In this document: in pieces, positions 1 through 6,403 of the stretch
Position numbering within the stretch: position 1 is the first letter of the stretch
Layout: each line of letters starts with the position of its first letter
Source of the DNA: Thiotrichaceae bacterium
GTDB taxonomy: Bacteria > Pseudomonadota > Gammaproteobacteria > Thiotrichales > Thiotrichaceae
Assembly: GCA_027030285.1 (NCBI GenBank)
Contig: JALVFC010000338.1
Span: 1 to 9,090 of the forward strand
Length of the DNA stretch: 9,090 nucleotides
Direction of reading: 5' to 3'
Notes under the pieces: model-generated
Seen by the model: the letters and a program-made list of their open reading frames with translations, nothing else
The model's database searches: none
Told to the model about the DNA's origin: nothing
Program-made: the position numbers and the translations under genes

Positions 1-926
1 TATTCACTGGTCGTACGCCCGCAGCCAGGACACGCCACGACCTGCGGGGTAAAGGAGCGCAACCCCAGAGTTTGCAGAATTTCCTGTGCCACAATCACTT
101 CCTTCTCACGGGGAGCACCTGGCTCTGGTGTCAGGGAAATGCGGATCGTGTCGCCAATTCCCTCCTGCAGTAACACCGATAACGCCGCAGTCGAGGCGAC
201 AATGCCCTTGCTGCCCATACCCGCTTCTGTTAACCCCAGATGTAGCGGATAATCACACTGCTTTGCCAGATCCCGGTAGGTACGTATCAAGTCCTGCACG
301 CCACTTAATTTACAGGAAATAATAATCTGGTCGTGTGCCAGACCATATTCTTCCGCTTTGGCAGCACTGGATAAAGCAGACTCAATCAGTGCATCATGCA
401 TCACCTGCTCAATCTCCAACGGCTTGCTCAGGCGTGAATTCTGATCCAGCATACTGGCTAATAACTCCTGATCCAGAGACCCCCAGTTGACACCAATACG
501 AACCGGCTTTTCATAGCGACAGGCATATTCAATCATTTTTGCAAACTGCTCATCACGCCGTTTGCCTTTGCCCACATTACCAGGATTAATACGATATTTG
601 GCTAGTGCCTCAGCACATTCCGGATGTGCCTCAAACAACTTGTGCCCATTAAAGTGGAAATCACCAATAATAGGCACATCACAGTCCATCTTGAGCAACC
701 GTTCACGAATCTCTGCAACCGCTCCTGCGGCTTCGCGTGTATTTACCGTTATGCGTACCATCTCGGAACCCGCTGCTGCCAGCTCGGCAATCTGAAGCGC
801 CGTGCGCACGACATCTTCTGTATCGGTATTAGTCATGGATTGCACAACCACAGGATGTTCACTACCAACAGAAACATGCCCTACTTTAACACTCACTGTG
901 GGGTGGCGTTTGATTGAGTTAGTCAT
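1..926 (-). CDS. ispG: 4-hydroxy-3-methylbut-2-enyl diphosphate synthase IspG (GcpE), 3' end missing
   Basis: IspG is the cytosolic [4Fe-4S] enzyme that reductively converts MEcPP to HMBPP in the MEP isoprenoid pathway. I translated this from the minus strand; 308 codons are visible. The N-terminal barrel shows VVVQSMTNTDT near residue 28, a GDFHFNGH segment and RINPGN, all typical of the family. Near the left edge ACPGCGRT supplies the first two cluster cysteines (Cys299 and Cys302). The third cysteine and the rest of the C-terminal domain lie outside the window. In E. coli IspG (372 residues) the equivalent first cysteine is near residue 270, so this copy is about 30 residues longer before it. 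The extra length is around NWGSLDQELL and the following acidic helix, and around SLTPEPGAPREKE. The ATG at 926 is the earliest possible start because the codon before it in frame is TAG; no strong Shine-Dalgarno is visible. The gene is divergent from yjbQ, with a 44-bp gap. Confidence 0.96.
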   Translation of the reverse strand, partial: MTNSIKRHPTVSVKVGHVSVGSEHPVVVQSMTNTDTEDVVRTALQIAELAAAGSEMVRITVNTREAAGAVAEIRERLLKMDCDVPIIGDFHFNGHKLFEAHPECAEALAKYRINPGNVGKGKRRDEQFAKMIEYACRYEKPVRIGVNWGSLDQELLASMLDQNSRLSKPLEIEQVMHDALIESALSSAAKAEEYGLAHDQIIISCKLSGVQDLIRTYRDLAKQCDYPLHLGLTEAGMGSKGIVASTAALSVLLQEGIGDTIRISLTPEPGAPREKEVIVAQEILQTLGLRSFTPQVVACPGCGRTTSE

Positions 927-970
927 CTATACTTATCGAGGAATTTATTAATGAAGGTGGCAATCTTACC

Positions 971-1393
971 ATGCAGATATATCAAGACACATTGCAAATT
1001 AGCACTCACGGCAGAAACACTTACAACATCACGCATGAGGTAGACAAGATTATTCAGCAAAGTGGCATTAGTACAGGCTTGTGCCATGTATTTATACACC
1101 ACACCAGCGCATCACTTATCATCACAGAAAATGCAGACCCCGATGTACGTCATGATCTGGAAACTATCTTTTCCAGGCTGGCTCCTGACGCTGACCCCGC
1201 CTACCGTCATATTCTGGAAGGGGCTGATGATATGTCTGCACACGTCAGGAACGTACTCACCCAGACAGAGATAACCCTGCCGGTTAGCAGAGGTCATTCA
1301 GCAATGGGAACCTGGCAGGGGCTTTTTCTCTGGGAACACAGAACAGGACGTTTTTCCAGAAAATTAACAGTAACCGTGACAGGGAAAACCTGA
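971..1393 (+). CDS. yjbQ: YjbQ/UPF0047 family protein (secondary thiamine-phosphate synthase type)
   Basis: This is a complete 140-residue protein, the normal length for this small single-domain cytosolic family. Conserved blocks are visible in order: FIHHTSASLIITENADPDVRHD (about residues 41-62, containing the paired His and the TSASL turn), GADDMSAHV near residue 84, and GTWQGLFLWEHR near residue 113. E. coli YjbQ has weak thiamine-phosphate synthase activity in genetic assays, but the physiological role of the family is not settled, so the thiamine link is family knowledge rather than something shown here. The ATG at 971 follows an AAGGTGG ribosome-binding site at 954-960 with a spacing of 10. 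An ATG at 951 is out of frame. The neighbours are unrelated: ispG diverges upstream and galU converges 44 bp downstream. No clear terminator hairpin is visible in that gap. Confidence 0.93.
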   Translation: MQIYQDTLQISTHGRNTYNITHEVDKIIQQSGISTGLCHVFIHHTSASLIITENADPDVRHDLETIFSRLAPDADPAYRHILEGADDMSAHVRNVLTQTEITLPVSRGHSAMGTWQGLFLWEHRTGRFSRKLTVTVTGKT

Positions 1394-1437
1394 GTGACGT
1401 AAAGAAAAGATCAGCCCCGCATTGCATACAGGCTATG

Positions 1438-2334
1438 CTACCCGAGTTCCTTTATAAATTTATTGAACTCTTCTGCGATCTGCTCATGGCGCATGGCGTA
1501 AATCATATTCGCCTGCATATAACCCAGCTTGGAACCACAGTCATGGCTTCTGCCCGTAATCTTGAAAGCATCCACCTGCTCTTCCTGAATCAGCAGATCA
1601 ATCGCATCCGTCAGCTGGATTTCTCCACCAGCACCCGGTGGCGTATCTTTGAGGAAATCCCAAATACGCGCAGACAGCACATAGCGTCCTACAATTGCCA
1701 GATTAGAAGGCGCTTCATTCCGTGGAGGCTTCTCGACAACCGCAGCAATCTTGCCTGACTCACCTTCTGCCAGTTCGATACCTTCAATATCCACGACACC
1801 ATAGCTACTAACCGCCTCCATAGGCACAGGCTCAACCATAATCTGACTGGCAGCACTTTGCTCATACACCTGAATCATCTTCGCCAGGTTATCGGTCGTC
1901 AGGTCGCTATCCACCTCATCAATCAGTACATCTGGCAGCAACACTGCAAAGGGTTCATGCCCAATTACAGGCAATGCACATAGCACCGCATGTCCCAGAC
2001 CTTTTGCCACACCCTGACGCACCGCTGTAATGGTCACATCTTCAGGGATAATGGCACGCACCTCAGCCAACAAAGCATCCTTACCACGCTTTTCCATCTC
2101 GGTTTCCAGCTCATAGCTGACGTCAAAATGGTTTTCAATGGCAGCCTTGCTGGAATGCGTCACCAGCACAATTTCGGTAATCCCGGCTGCTACACATTCA
2201 TTTACAATATACTGAATCAGCGGCTTATCGACCACAGGCAGCATTTCTTTAGGGATGGCTTTGGTGGCGGGTAGCATGCGCGTACCCAGACCTGCTACAG
2301 GCAGGACGGCTTTGGTTATTTTTTTGTCGTTCAC
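1438..2334 (-). CDS. galU: UTP--glucose-1-phosphate uridylyltransferase GalU
   Basis: GalU makes UDP-glucose from UTP and glucose-1-phosphate in the cytosol, feeding LPS core, capsule, glycogen or trehalose and galactose metabolism. The 298-residue length matches the family (302 in E. coli), and similarity to E. coli GalU runs end to end. The nucleotidyltransferase signature AGLGTRMLPATKAIPKEMLP lies at residues 14-33. It is followed by VTHSSK, RQGVAKGLGHAVLCA, LLPDVLIDE, VVEKPPRNEAPSNLAIVGRYVLS, GAGGEIQLTDAI and SHDCGSKLGYMQA. The start is GTG: bases 2332-2334 read CAC on the plus strand, and the nearby ATG at 2339 is out of frame and runs straight into a stop. The next in-frame Met falls inside the signature, so GTG at 2334 is the only sensible start. 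A weak AGGGT ribosome-binding site lies about 8 bases upstream. There is no obvious partner gene; the lipoprotein gene upstream is 194 bp away with its own candidate terminator. Confidence 0.97.
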   Translation of the reverse strand: MNDKKITKAVLPVAGLGTRMLPATKAIPKEMLPVVDKPLIQYIVNECVAAGITEIVLVTHSSKAAIENHFDVSYELETEMEKRGKDALLAEVRAIIPEDVTITAVRQGVAKGLGHAVLCALPVIGHEPFAVLLPDVLIDEVDSDLTTDNLAKMIQVYEQSAASQIMVEPVPMEAVSSYGVVDIEGIELAEGESGKIAAVVEKPPRNEAPSNLAIVGRYVLSARIWDFLKDTPPGAGGEIQLTDAIDLLIQEEQVDAFKITGRSHDCGSKLGYMQANMIYAMRHEQIAEEFNKFIKELG

Positions 2335-2393
2335 TACATTACCCTGAAGATAAAATGCTCTATTATAACGAAGTAAGCTGGGTAATCCATGAA

Positions 2394-2423
2394 CTTATAA
2401 TTACCACAGACAGGGGGTGTCAT
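2394..2423 (-). promoter_or_regulatory. candidate sigma-70 promoter for galU
   Basis: Read on the minus strand, a -35 box ATGACA (2418-2423, 5 of 6 to consensus) and a -10 box TATAAG (2394-2399, 5 of 6) are separated by 18 bases. This puts transcription start near 2387, about 50 bases before the galU GTG. A perfect TATAAT also occurs closer to the gene, at 2362-2367, but has no recognisable -35 at a proper distance. Either could be the real element. This is pattern matching only. Confidence 0.35.
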
Positions 2424-2496
2424 TTTTGTGAAAAGCAAGGCGATGCAACAACCATACTATACTTTTGCATGACTTCGCTCCTCAGCACTAACATTT

Positions 2497-2520
2497 AGGG
2501 GCAAAACAAGACGTGCCCCT
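2497..2520 (-). terminator. possible terminator hairpin downstream of the Ig-like lipoprotein gene
   Basis: A perfect 7-bp inverted repeat, AGGGGCA (2497-2503) and TGCCCCT (2514-2520), encloses a 10-base loop. It begins 9 bases beyond the lipoprotein stop codon, where a terminator would be expected. On the minus strand the stem is followed by AAATGTTAG, so there is no run of T. It is therefore not a standard intrinsic terminator; it may be weak or may only protect the 3' end of the transcript. The remaining non-coding bases between here and galU show nothing beyond the promoter candidates. Confidence 0.4.
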
Positions 2521-2528
2521 CCAATATA

Positions 2529-4508
2529 TTAATCTGAACTAGTACAATCCGCTGTTTCACCATAAGGGCTTTGTGCGTTGGGAGTCAGAACAGATAGATC
2601 CGTAATATCATCCTGAAGCACTGAGAGACGGAAAGAAGCGCTTTCTTCATACTCTGAACCAGCTAAAGTTGTTCGGACAAGTAGTTTCTGGTCACTCCAT
2701 AAGGCTCTGCTTTTAGGATAAGTCACCTTCAAAATCACGGAACCATCAGCCCCCGTAACTGTATTGCCAGTGACTGTAGCATCATGTGTTGGCTCCAGCT
2801 TGCCATCACTATCCTTATCCTCACCAGAATCCAGATTACCATTATTATTTGTATCTTCGCTGATACACCGTGTAGCCGCAATGTAAGTAGGCGGGTTTGT
2901 CAGCGGCAATGCAACACTGGCGTCATTCCATACATCAGCAATACCGTCACCATTCGTATCAACTGGAATCATCTTGCCTTTATAGAAAGCTGTTGGAACC
3001 AATGATGCATTAATATTCTGGTTTGCAACCGGGTTGCCAGCACTATCCGTAACGATGACAATAAAGTTTTGGGTATAAGTTAAATCAGTTGCTTCCAGTT
3101 TGTTATTGGAGCCCAGTACAATGCGTAGCGCATTCCCGCCAACCGTTAGATTAATCGTGTCAGTTATCGTCGACGAACCCTGCACATTACTGGTAATAAC
3201 AACACCATCTGTTTCACTACTGGTATTTCCGGCTGTATATTCTACGCTAGCCCTACCCAATGAGTCCGTCTTGGCTTGAGATGAACTTAATTGACCATTC
3301 ACTGCATCATTCAGGTTAAACGTAATAATTTTGTTTTTTACCGGATTGTTATTTGCGTCCTTGATAGTCGTAGTAATCGTACTTTTACCCAAAGGCTTCA
3401 CTACTGAAGGAGATGCTTGGGTACTGATATACACCGGATTATCAGCAACAAACTCAACGTCTTTCAACACTGCCTGCAAACCATCAACCGATGCTGTGAT
3501 TACTGCACTGCCTGAATTTGCAGAGCTGATTGAAAAGCTTGCTACACCATTGCTGCCTGTTACGACACTTGATGATGACAAGTTTCCGCGCGTACTGCTC
3601 AACTGAATTGTTTTACCGGCTACCGCAGTACCATTAACTTTATATACGATATTAATTGTCTCATTTGTATTAACCGGAATTTCCAGAATATCAGGATCGC
3701 CATTTGTGACATCGTTGGCTTTATCAGTTGTTGATGTCAGCGTAAACTCATCTCCAGCACCCGCTACATTGATGGTAGTCTCGGTATCCGCACCAAAATT
3801 ACTAGTGCTCAACGTACACGCACCCTGTGCCGTACCAGTAACAGAAAATTCAAACTCACCTGCTGTACTCAAGGTATTGCCTGTAGCATCAATTGTGCAG
3901 GCTCCCGAAGAAACAGTTGGCAGGCTGATTGTACGATTTGCAATAGGGTTATTACCTGAATCTCTGGCCACCAGTTTATAGGTGGCAGGCACATTCAAGG
4001 TAATACTATCAGGTCCCTCAATAGCAACTGTTGTACCAACAACTTCAACCTGCAAAGTCTCTGTCTTATCTCCAGAGGTTGCAGTAACTGTTAATAAACG
4101 ATTATCCGGGATACCCGGACTTAATTCACTTGTCTTGATTGAAGAGCCTGATACAGGTGTTAAATCAGCATTGTTATCAACAGAAATCTGCACATTAGGG
4201 TTATCGAGTAACACATTATTCTGATCTTTCGCAATCACAGATAATGTTACTGAATTACCCGCCGCAGACTGTAACTGAAAAGCACTGGATGAGAGACGTA
4301 ACGTGCTAATTTCAGAGCTGGCAGTTCCTGTAGAACCTCCACTCCCGGTATTTGGGTTGGATGAAGTACCACTTCCAGTAGTGCTATCAGTAGAACCTGT
4401 ACTTCCTGATGATGAACTATCACCAGAAAAACCACTCCCACCACAAGCGACAAGAGAAAACGAAAGGATAAAAGGGAATATTAGACGTGTAGATCGCTGG
4501 AGCACCAT
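2529..4508 (-). CDS. Ig-like (Big_1/invasin-type) multidomain surface lipoprotein with EF-hand-like loops
   Basis: I read this as a 659-residue secreted lipoprotein. The signal peptide MVLQRSTRLIFPFILSFSLVAC ends in a lipobox L-V-A-C with Cys22. Gly at +2 gives no inner-membrane retention signal, so outer-membrane anchoring is likely. Residues 23-65 are a Ser/Gly/Thr linker. About five beta-rich Ig-like repeats follow (roughly 67-157, 159-248, 253-354, 359-456 and 461-630). Their recurring hallmarks are KDANNNPVKNK and TDSAGNPVANQ turns followed by TDSLGRASVEY or GADGSVILKV strands, as in bacterial Ig-like group 1 (invasin/intimin) domains. The last domain has an insertion with three acidic loops: DTNGDGIAD at 517, DTNNNGNLDSGE at 552 and DKDSDGKLE at 564. 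Cysteines 204/231 and 548/655 could form disulphides. I chose ATG 4508 over an in-frame ATG at 4580 because AGAGG lies 7 bases upstream and the longer start would put 24 polar residues before the signal peptide. An adhesion or matrix role is inference; I do not recognise a named family member. Confidence 0.85.
   Translation of the reverse strand: MVLQRSTRLIFPFILSFSLVACGGSGFSGDSSSSGSTGSTDSTTGSGTSSNPNTGSGGSTGTASSEISTLRLSSSAFQLQSAAGNSVTLSVIAKDQNNVLLDNPNVQISVDNNADLTPVSGSSIKTSELSPGIPDNRLLTVTATSGDKTETLQVEVVGTTVAIEGPDSITLNVPATYKLVARDSGNNPIANRTISLPTVSSGACTIDATGNTLSTAGEFEFSVTGTAQGACTLSTSNFGADTETTINVAGAGDEFTLTSTTDKANDVTNGDPDILEIPVNTNETINIVYKVNGTAVAGKTIQLSSTRGNLSSSSVVTGSNGVASFSISSANSGSAVITASVDGLQAVLKDVEFVADNPVYISTQASPSVVKPLGKSTITTTIKDANNNPVKNKIITFNLNDAVNGQLSSSQAKTDSLGRASVEYTAGNTSSETDGVVITSNVQGSSTITDTINLTVGGNALRIVLGSNNKLEATDLTYTQNFIVIVTDSAGNPVANQNINASLVPTAFYKGKMIPVDTNGDGIADVWNDASVALPLTNPPTYIAATRCISEDTNNNGNLDSGEDKDSDGKLEPTHDATVTGNTVTGADGSVILKVTYPKSRALWSDQKLLVRTTLAGSEYEESASFRLSVLQDDITDLSVLTPNAQSPYGETADCTSSD
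4314..4442 (-). repeat. low-complexity Ser/Gly/Thr linker coding region
   Basis: Directly after the lipidated cysteine, about 43 codons encode almost only Ser, Gly and Thr, with recurring GST, GSG and TGS units and a few Asp, Asn and Pro. Such linkers commonly hold outer-membrane lipoproteins away from the membrane. The DNA here uses repeated TCA/AGT/GGT-type codons, so slippage and length change between strains are plausible. No exact tandem DNA repeat longer than a few codons is evident. Confidence 0.7.
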
Positions 4509-4588
4509 AAAACTGCCTCTTTTTTTATTTATTGTTGTTTTTATTTTATTAGTTGTAGAAACTATCCGATAATCTACCATATATCTGG

Positions 4589-4610
4589 ATCTGGAAAATA
4601 TTTTACAGAT
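4589..4610. promoter_or_regulatory. 22-bp near-perfect palindrome, candidate operator in a divergent promoter region
   Basis: The two half-sites are ATCTGgAAAAT (4589-4599) and ATTTTaCAGAT (4600-4610). Ten of eleven base pairs are symmetric; only the lower-case pair breaks the dyad. There is no spacer, so a DNA-binding dimer is more likely than an RNA hairpin. The site sits 4 bases before the GGAGGA ribosome-binding site of yadG on one side and about 80 bases upstream of the lipoprotein ATG on the other. It could therefore affect either or both divergent genes. A direct repeat of ATCTGG (4583-4588 and 4589-4594) overlaps its left edge. No regulator gene is present in the window. Confidence 0.5.
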
Positions 4611-4612
4611 TA

Positions 4613-4620
4613 ATGGAGGA
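4613..4620 (+). promoter_or_regulatory. strong Shine-Dalgarno ATGGAGGA that favours the TTG start of yadG
   Basis: GGAGGA at 4615-4620 is the best ribosome-binding sequence near yadG and stands 11 bases before TTG 4632. The alternative ATG at 4698 has no purine-rich site upstream. The same bases open a tiny reading frame, ATG at 4613 to TGA at 4637-4639 (8 codons, MEDCYRLE), which overlaps the TTG start. Confidence 0.5.
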
Positions 4621-4631
4621 CTGTTATCGCC

Positions 4632-5618
4632 TTGAGTGATCTTCCTCTTTCCTCCATACTCTCTTCCCCACTTCTATCTCTGAATACGACAACAACAATG
4701 ACGCGAGCCCTCAGCATTAAAGACCTGCATAAAACCTATGATAACGACGTACATGCCCTGAAAGGCATCAATCTGGATATCGAAGCGGGCGATTTTTTTG
4801 CCTTGCTCGGAGCCAATGGCGCAGGCAAGTCCACCACCATTAACCTGATTTGCTCGCTGGCTAACAAAACCTCTGGCAGCATCTCTGTTTTTGGGCATGA
4901 TATTGATACTGAGCGCGAACGGGTCAAGGAGCAAATCGGTCTGGTTCCGCAGGAATTTAATTTCAATATCTTTGAGCCAGTTCGGGAGATTATTATTAAC
5001 CAGGGCGGTTACTACGGTATTCCCCGTGCAGATTGTATTGAAAGGGCGAATGAGCTACTGCATACGCTTGATCTTTGGGATAAACGCCATGAGCAGGCTC
5101 GCGGCTTGTCTGGTGGCATGAAACGTCGCCTGATGATTGCACGTTCCATGATCCATCAGCCTCGCTTGCTGATTCTGGACGAGCCTACTGCGGGGGTTGA
5201 TATTAATATTCGTCGCTCTATGTGGGAGTATCTACAGGCGATTAATGAAGCTGGCACGACGATTATTTTAACGACGCATTACCTGGAAGAAGCTGAAAGT
5301 CTGTGTCGCAATATTGCCATTATTAACAAGGGCAATATTGTTGAGAACACCAGCATGAAAGCCTTGCTTAACCGACTGGATACTGAGACTTTTATCCTTG
5401 ATGCCAGAGATCCGGTATCCCATTTACCGGCTACTGATGACTTTATCATCAGGCAGCGGGATGAGCATACGCTGGAAGTTACGATTAACAAGTCCCGTTC
5501 ACTGAATATCATGTTTGAATATTTCACCACTCACGATATTCGCATTATGAGTATGCGCAACCGCAGTAACCGCCTGGAGCAGTTATTCGTTGAATTGCTG
5601 GAGGAAGATAACGCATGA
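4632..5618 (+). CDS. yadG: ABC transporter ATP-binding protein, YadG type
   Basis: This is the cytosolic ATPase subunit of an ABC-2 type exporter; it resembles E. coli YadG (308 residues) throughout. With the TTG start it has 328 residues. All ATPase motifs are intact: Walker A GANGAGKST (60-68), Q-loop LVPQEF (Gln107), signature LSGGMKRR (159-166), Walker B LLILDEP with catalytic Glu184, D-loop TAGVD, and switch His216 in LTTHYLEE. The C-terminal segment, with SMRNRSNRLEQLF, is characteristic of this subfamily. The substrate of YadGH is not established. Start choice: TTG 4632 has a strong GGAGGA upstream but adds 22 Ser/Leu/Thr-rich residues. ATG 4698 (MTRALSIKDL) aligns with the usual family N-terminus and gives 306 residues, but lacks a ribosome-binding site. 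I rate the two about equal. The last four bases overlap yadH as ATGA, indicating translational coupling. Confidence 0.95.
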   Translation: MSDLPLSSILSSPLLSLNTTTTMTRALSIKDLHKTYDNDVHALKGINLDIEAGDFFALLGANGAGKSTTINLICSLANKTSGSISVFGHDIDTERERVKEQIGLVPQEFNFNIFEPVREIIINQGGYYGIPRADCIERANELLHTLDLWDKRHEQARGLSGGMKRRLMIARSMIHQPRLLILDEPTAGVDINIRRSMWEYLQAINEAGTTIILTTHYLEEAESLCRNIAIINKGNIVENTSMKALLNRLDTETFILDARDPVSHLPATDDFIIRQRDEHTLEVTINKSRSLNIMFEYFTTHDIRIMSMRNRSNRLEQLFVELLEEDNA

Positions 5619-6388
5619 CACCCGCACAGATCAGTACCGCCTTTAGTACGATTTTTATCAAGGAAATGAAACGCTTCTTGCGTATCTGGATTCAGACACT
5701 ATTCCCTCCTGTGATTACGACAACCTTGTATTTTGTTATTTTCGGCAACCTGATTGGTAAGGCAGTGGGGGATATGAGCGGCTTTAAGTACAGTGAGTTT
5801 ATTGCGCCCGGGCTGATTATGATGGCGGTGATCAACAATTCCTACGCCAATGTGGTCTCCTCATTCTTTGGTGCCAAATTTCACGGCAATATACAGGAAA
5901 TGATTATTTCACCACTGCCCAGTACGGTCGTCTTGCTGGGTTTTGTCAGTGGCGGTGTTGCCAGAGGCTTGCTGGTCGGTCTGTTAGTGACGGCGGTATC
6001 CCTGTTTTTCACCCATTTACACATCTACAACCTGTGGATCGTCATAGGGGTCGTATTCCTGACTTCTCTGTTACTGGCACTTGCCGGGTTTATTAATGCA
6101 TTTTACGCAAAAAATTTTGATGGCATGAATATTGTGCCTATCTTTATTCTCGGTCCACTGACTTATCTGGGTGGAGTGTTTTATTCAATTTCCATGTTAC
6201 CTGAATTTTGGCAGAAAGTTTCTCAACTTAACCCTATACTGTATATGGTTAACGGCTTTCGCTATGGCTTTCTGGGTGTAGCCGATACCCCTGTCAGTAC
6301 AACTTTTGGAATGCTTGTCATAATGAACTGTGTGCTTTTCTTATTCGCCGTGTATTTGCTAAAAAAAGGCAAAGGTATACTGGACTAA
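5615..6388 (+). CDS. yadH: ABC-2 type transporter permease, YadH type
   Basis: This is the inner-membrane permease partner of YadG: 257 residues against 256 in E. coli YadH, with close similarity across the length. Landmarks are RFLRIWIQTLFPPVIT, LYFVIFGNLIG, FIAPGLIMM, SSFFGAKFHGNIQEMIISP, the GGVARGLLVG segment, PLTYLGGVFYSISMLP and NPILYMVNGFRYGFLG, which are the core of the ABC2_membrane family. Six hydrophobic segments fit the expected topology, at about residues 27-47, 61-82, 103-131, 139-162, 172-192 and 231-249. The ATG overlaps the yadG stop (ATGA), and GGAGGA at 5600-5605, inside yadG, gives it a ribosome-binding site with 9-base spacing. Two such permeases and two ATPases probably form the working exporter; the substrate is unknown. 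Confidence 0.96.
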   Translation: MTPAQISTAFSTIFIKEMKRFLRIWIQTLFPPVITTTLYFVIFGNLIGKAVGDMSGFKYSEFIAPGLIMMAVINNSYANVVSSFFGAKFHGNIQEMIISPLPSTVVLLGFVSGGVARGLLVGLLVTAVSLFFTHLHIYNLWIVIGVVFLTSLLLALAGFINAFYAKNFDGMNIVPIFILGPLTYLGGVFYSISMLPEFWQKVSQLNPILYMVNGFRYGFLGVADTPVSTTFGMLVIMNCVLFLFAVYLLKKGKGILD

Positions 6389-6403
6389 AGTGAAGGCTGC
6401 GTG

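Noticed and set aside
562..917. Plus-strand open frames across the ispG region
   Set aside because: The minus strand encodes an unmistakable IspG over the whole stretch.
1435..1758. Plus-strand open frame of 107 codons
   Set aside because: It lies wholly antisense to galU, has no recognisable family features and follows from the codon pattern of the real gene.
2443..2470. Inverted repeat ATGCAA / TTGCAT in the galU upstream region
   Set aside because: Six-base arms around a 16-base spacer are expected by chance, and the position fits neither promoter nor terminator.
3331..4224. Several plus-strand open frames of 80-91 codons opposite the Ig-like lipoprotein gene
   Set aside because: They are antisense shadows of a Val/Thr/Ser-rich coding sequence; the hydrophobic translations come from complementing those codons, and no ribosome-binding sites support them.
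4509..4580. In-frame 24-codon N-terminal extension of the lipoprotein
   Set aside because: It would put polar, Lys/Thr-rich residues before a well-formed signal peptide. The downstream ATG has a good ribosome-binding site, and the DNA is AT-rich like a promoter region.
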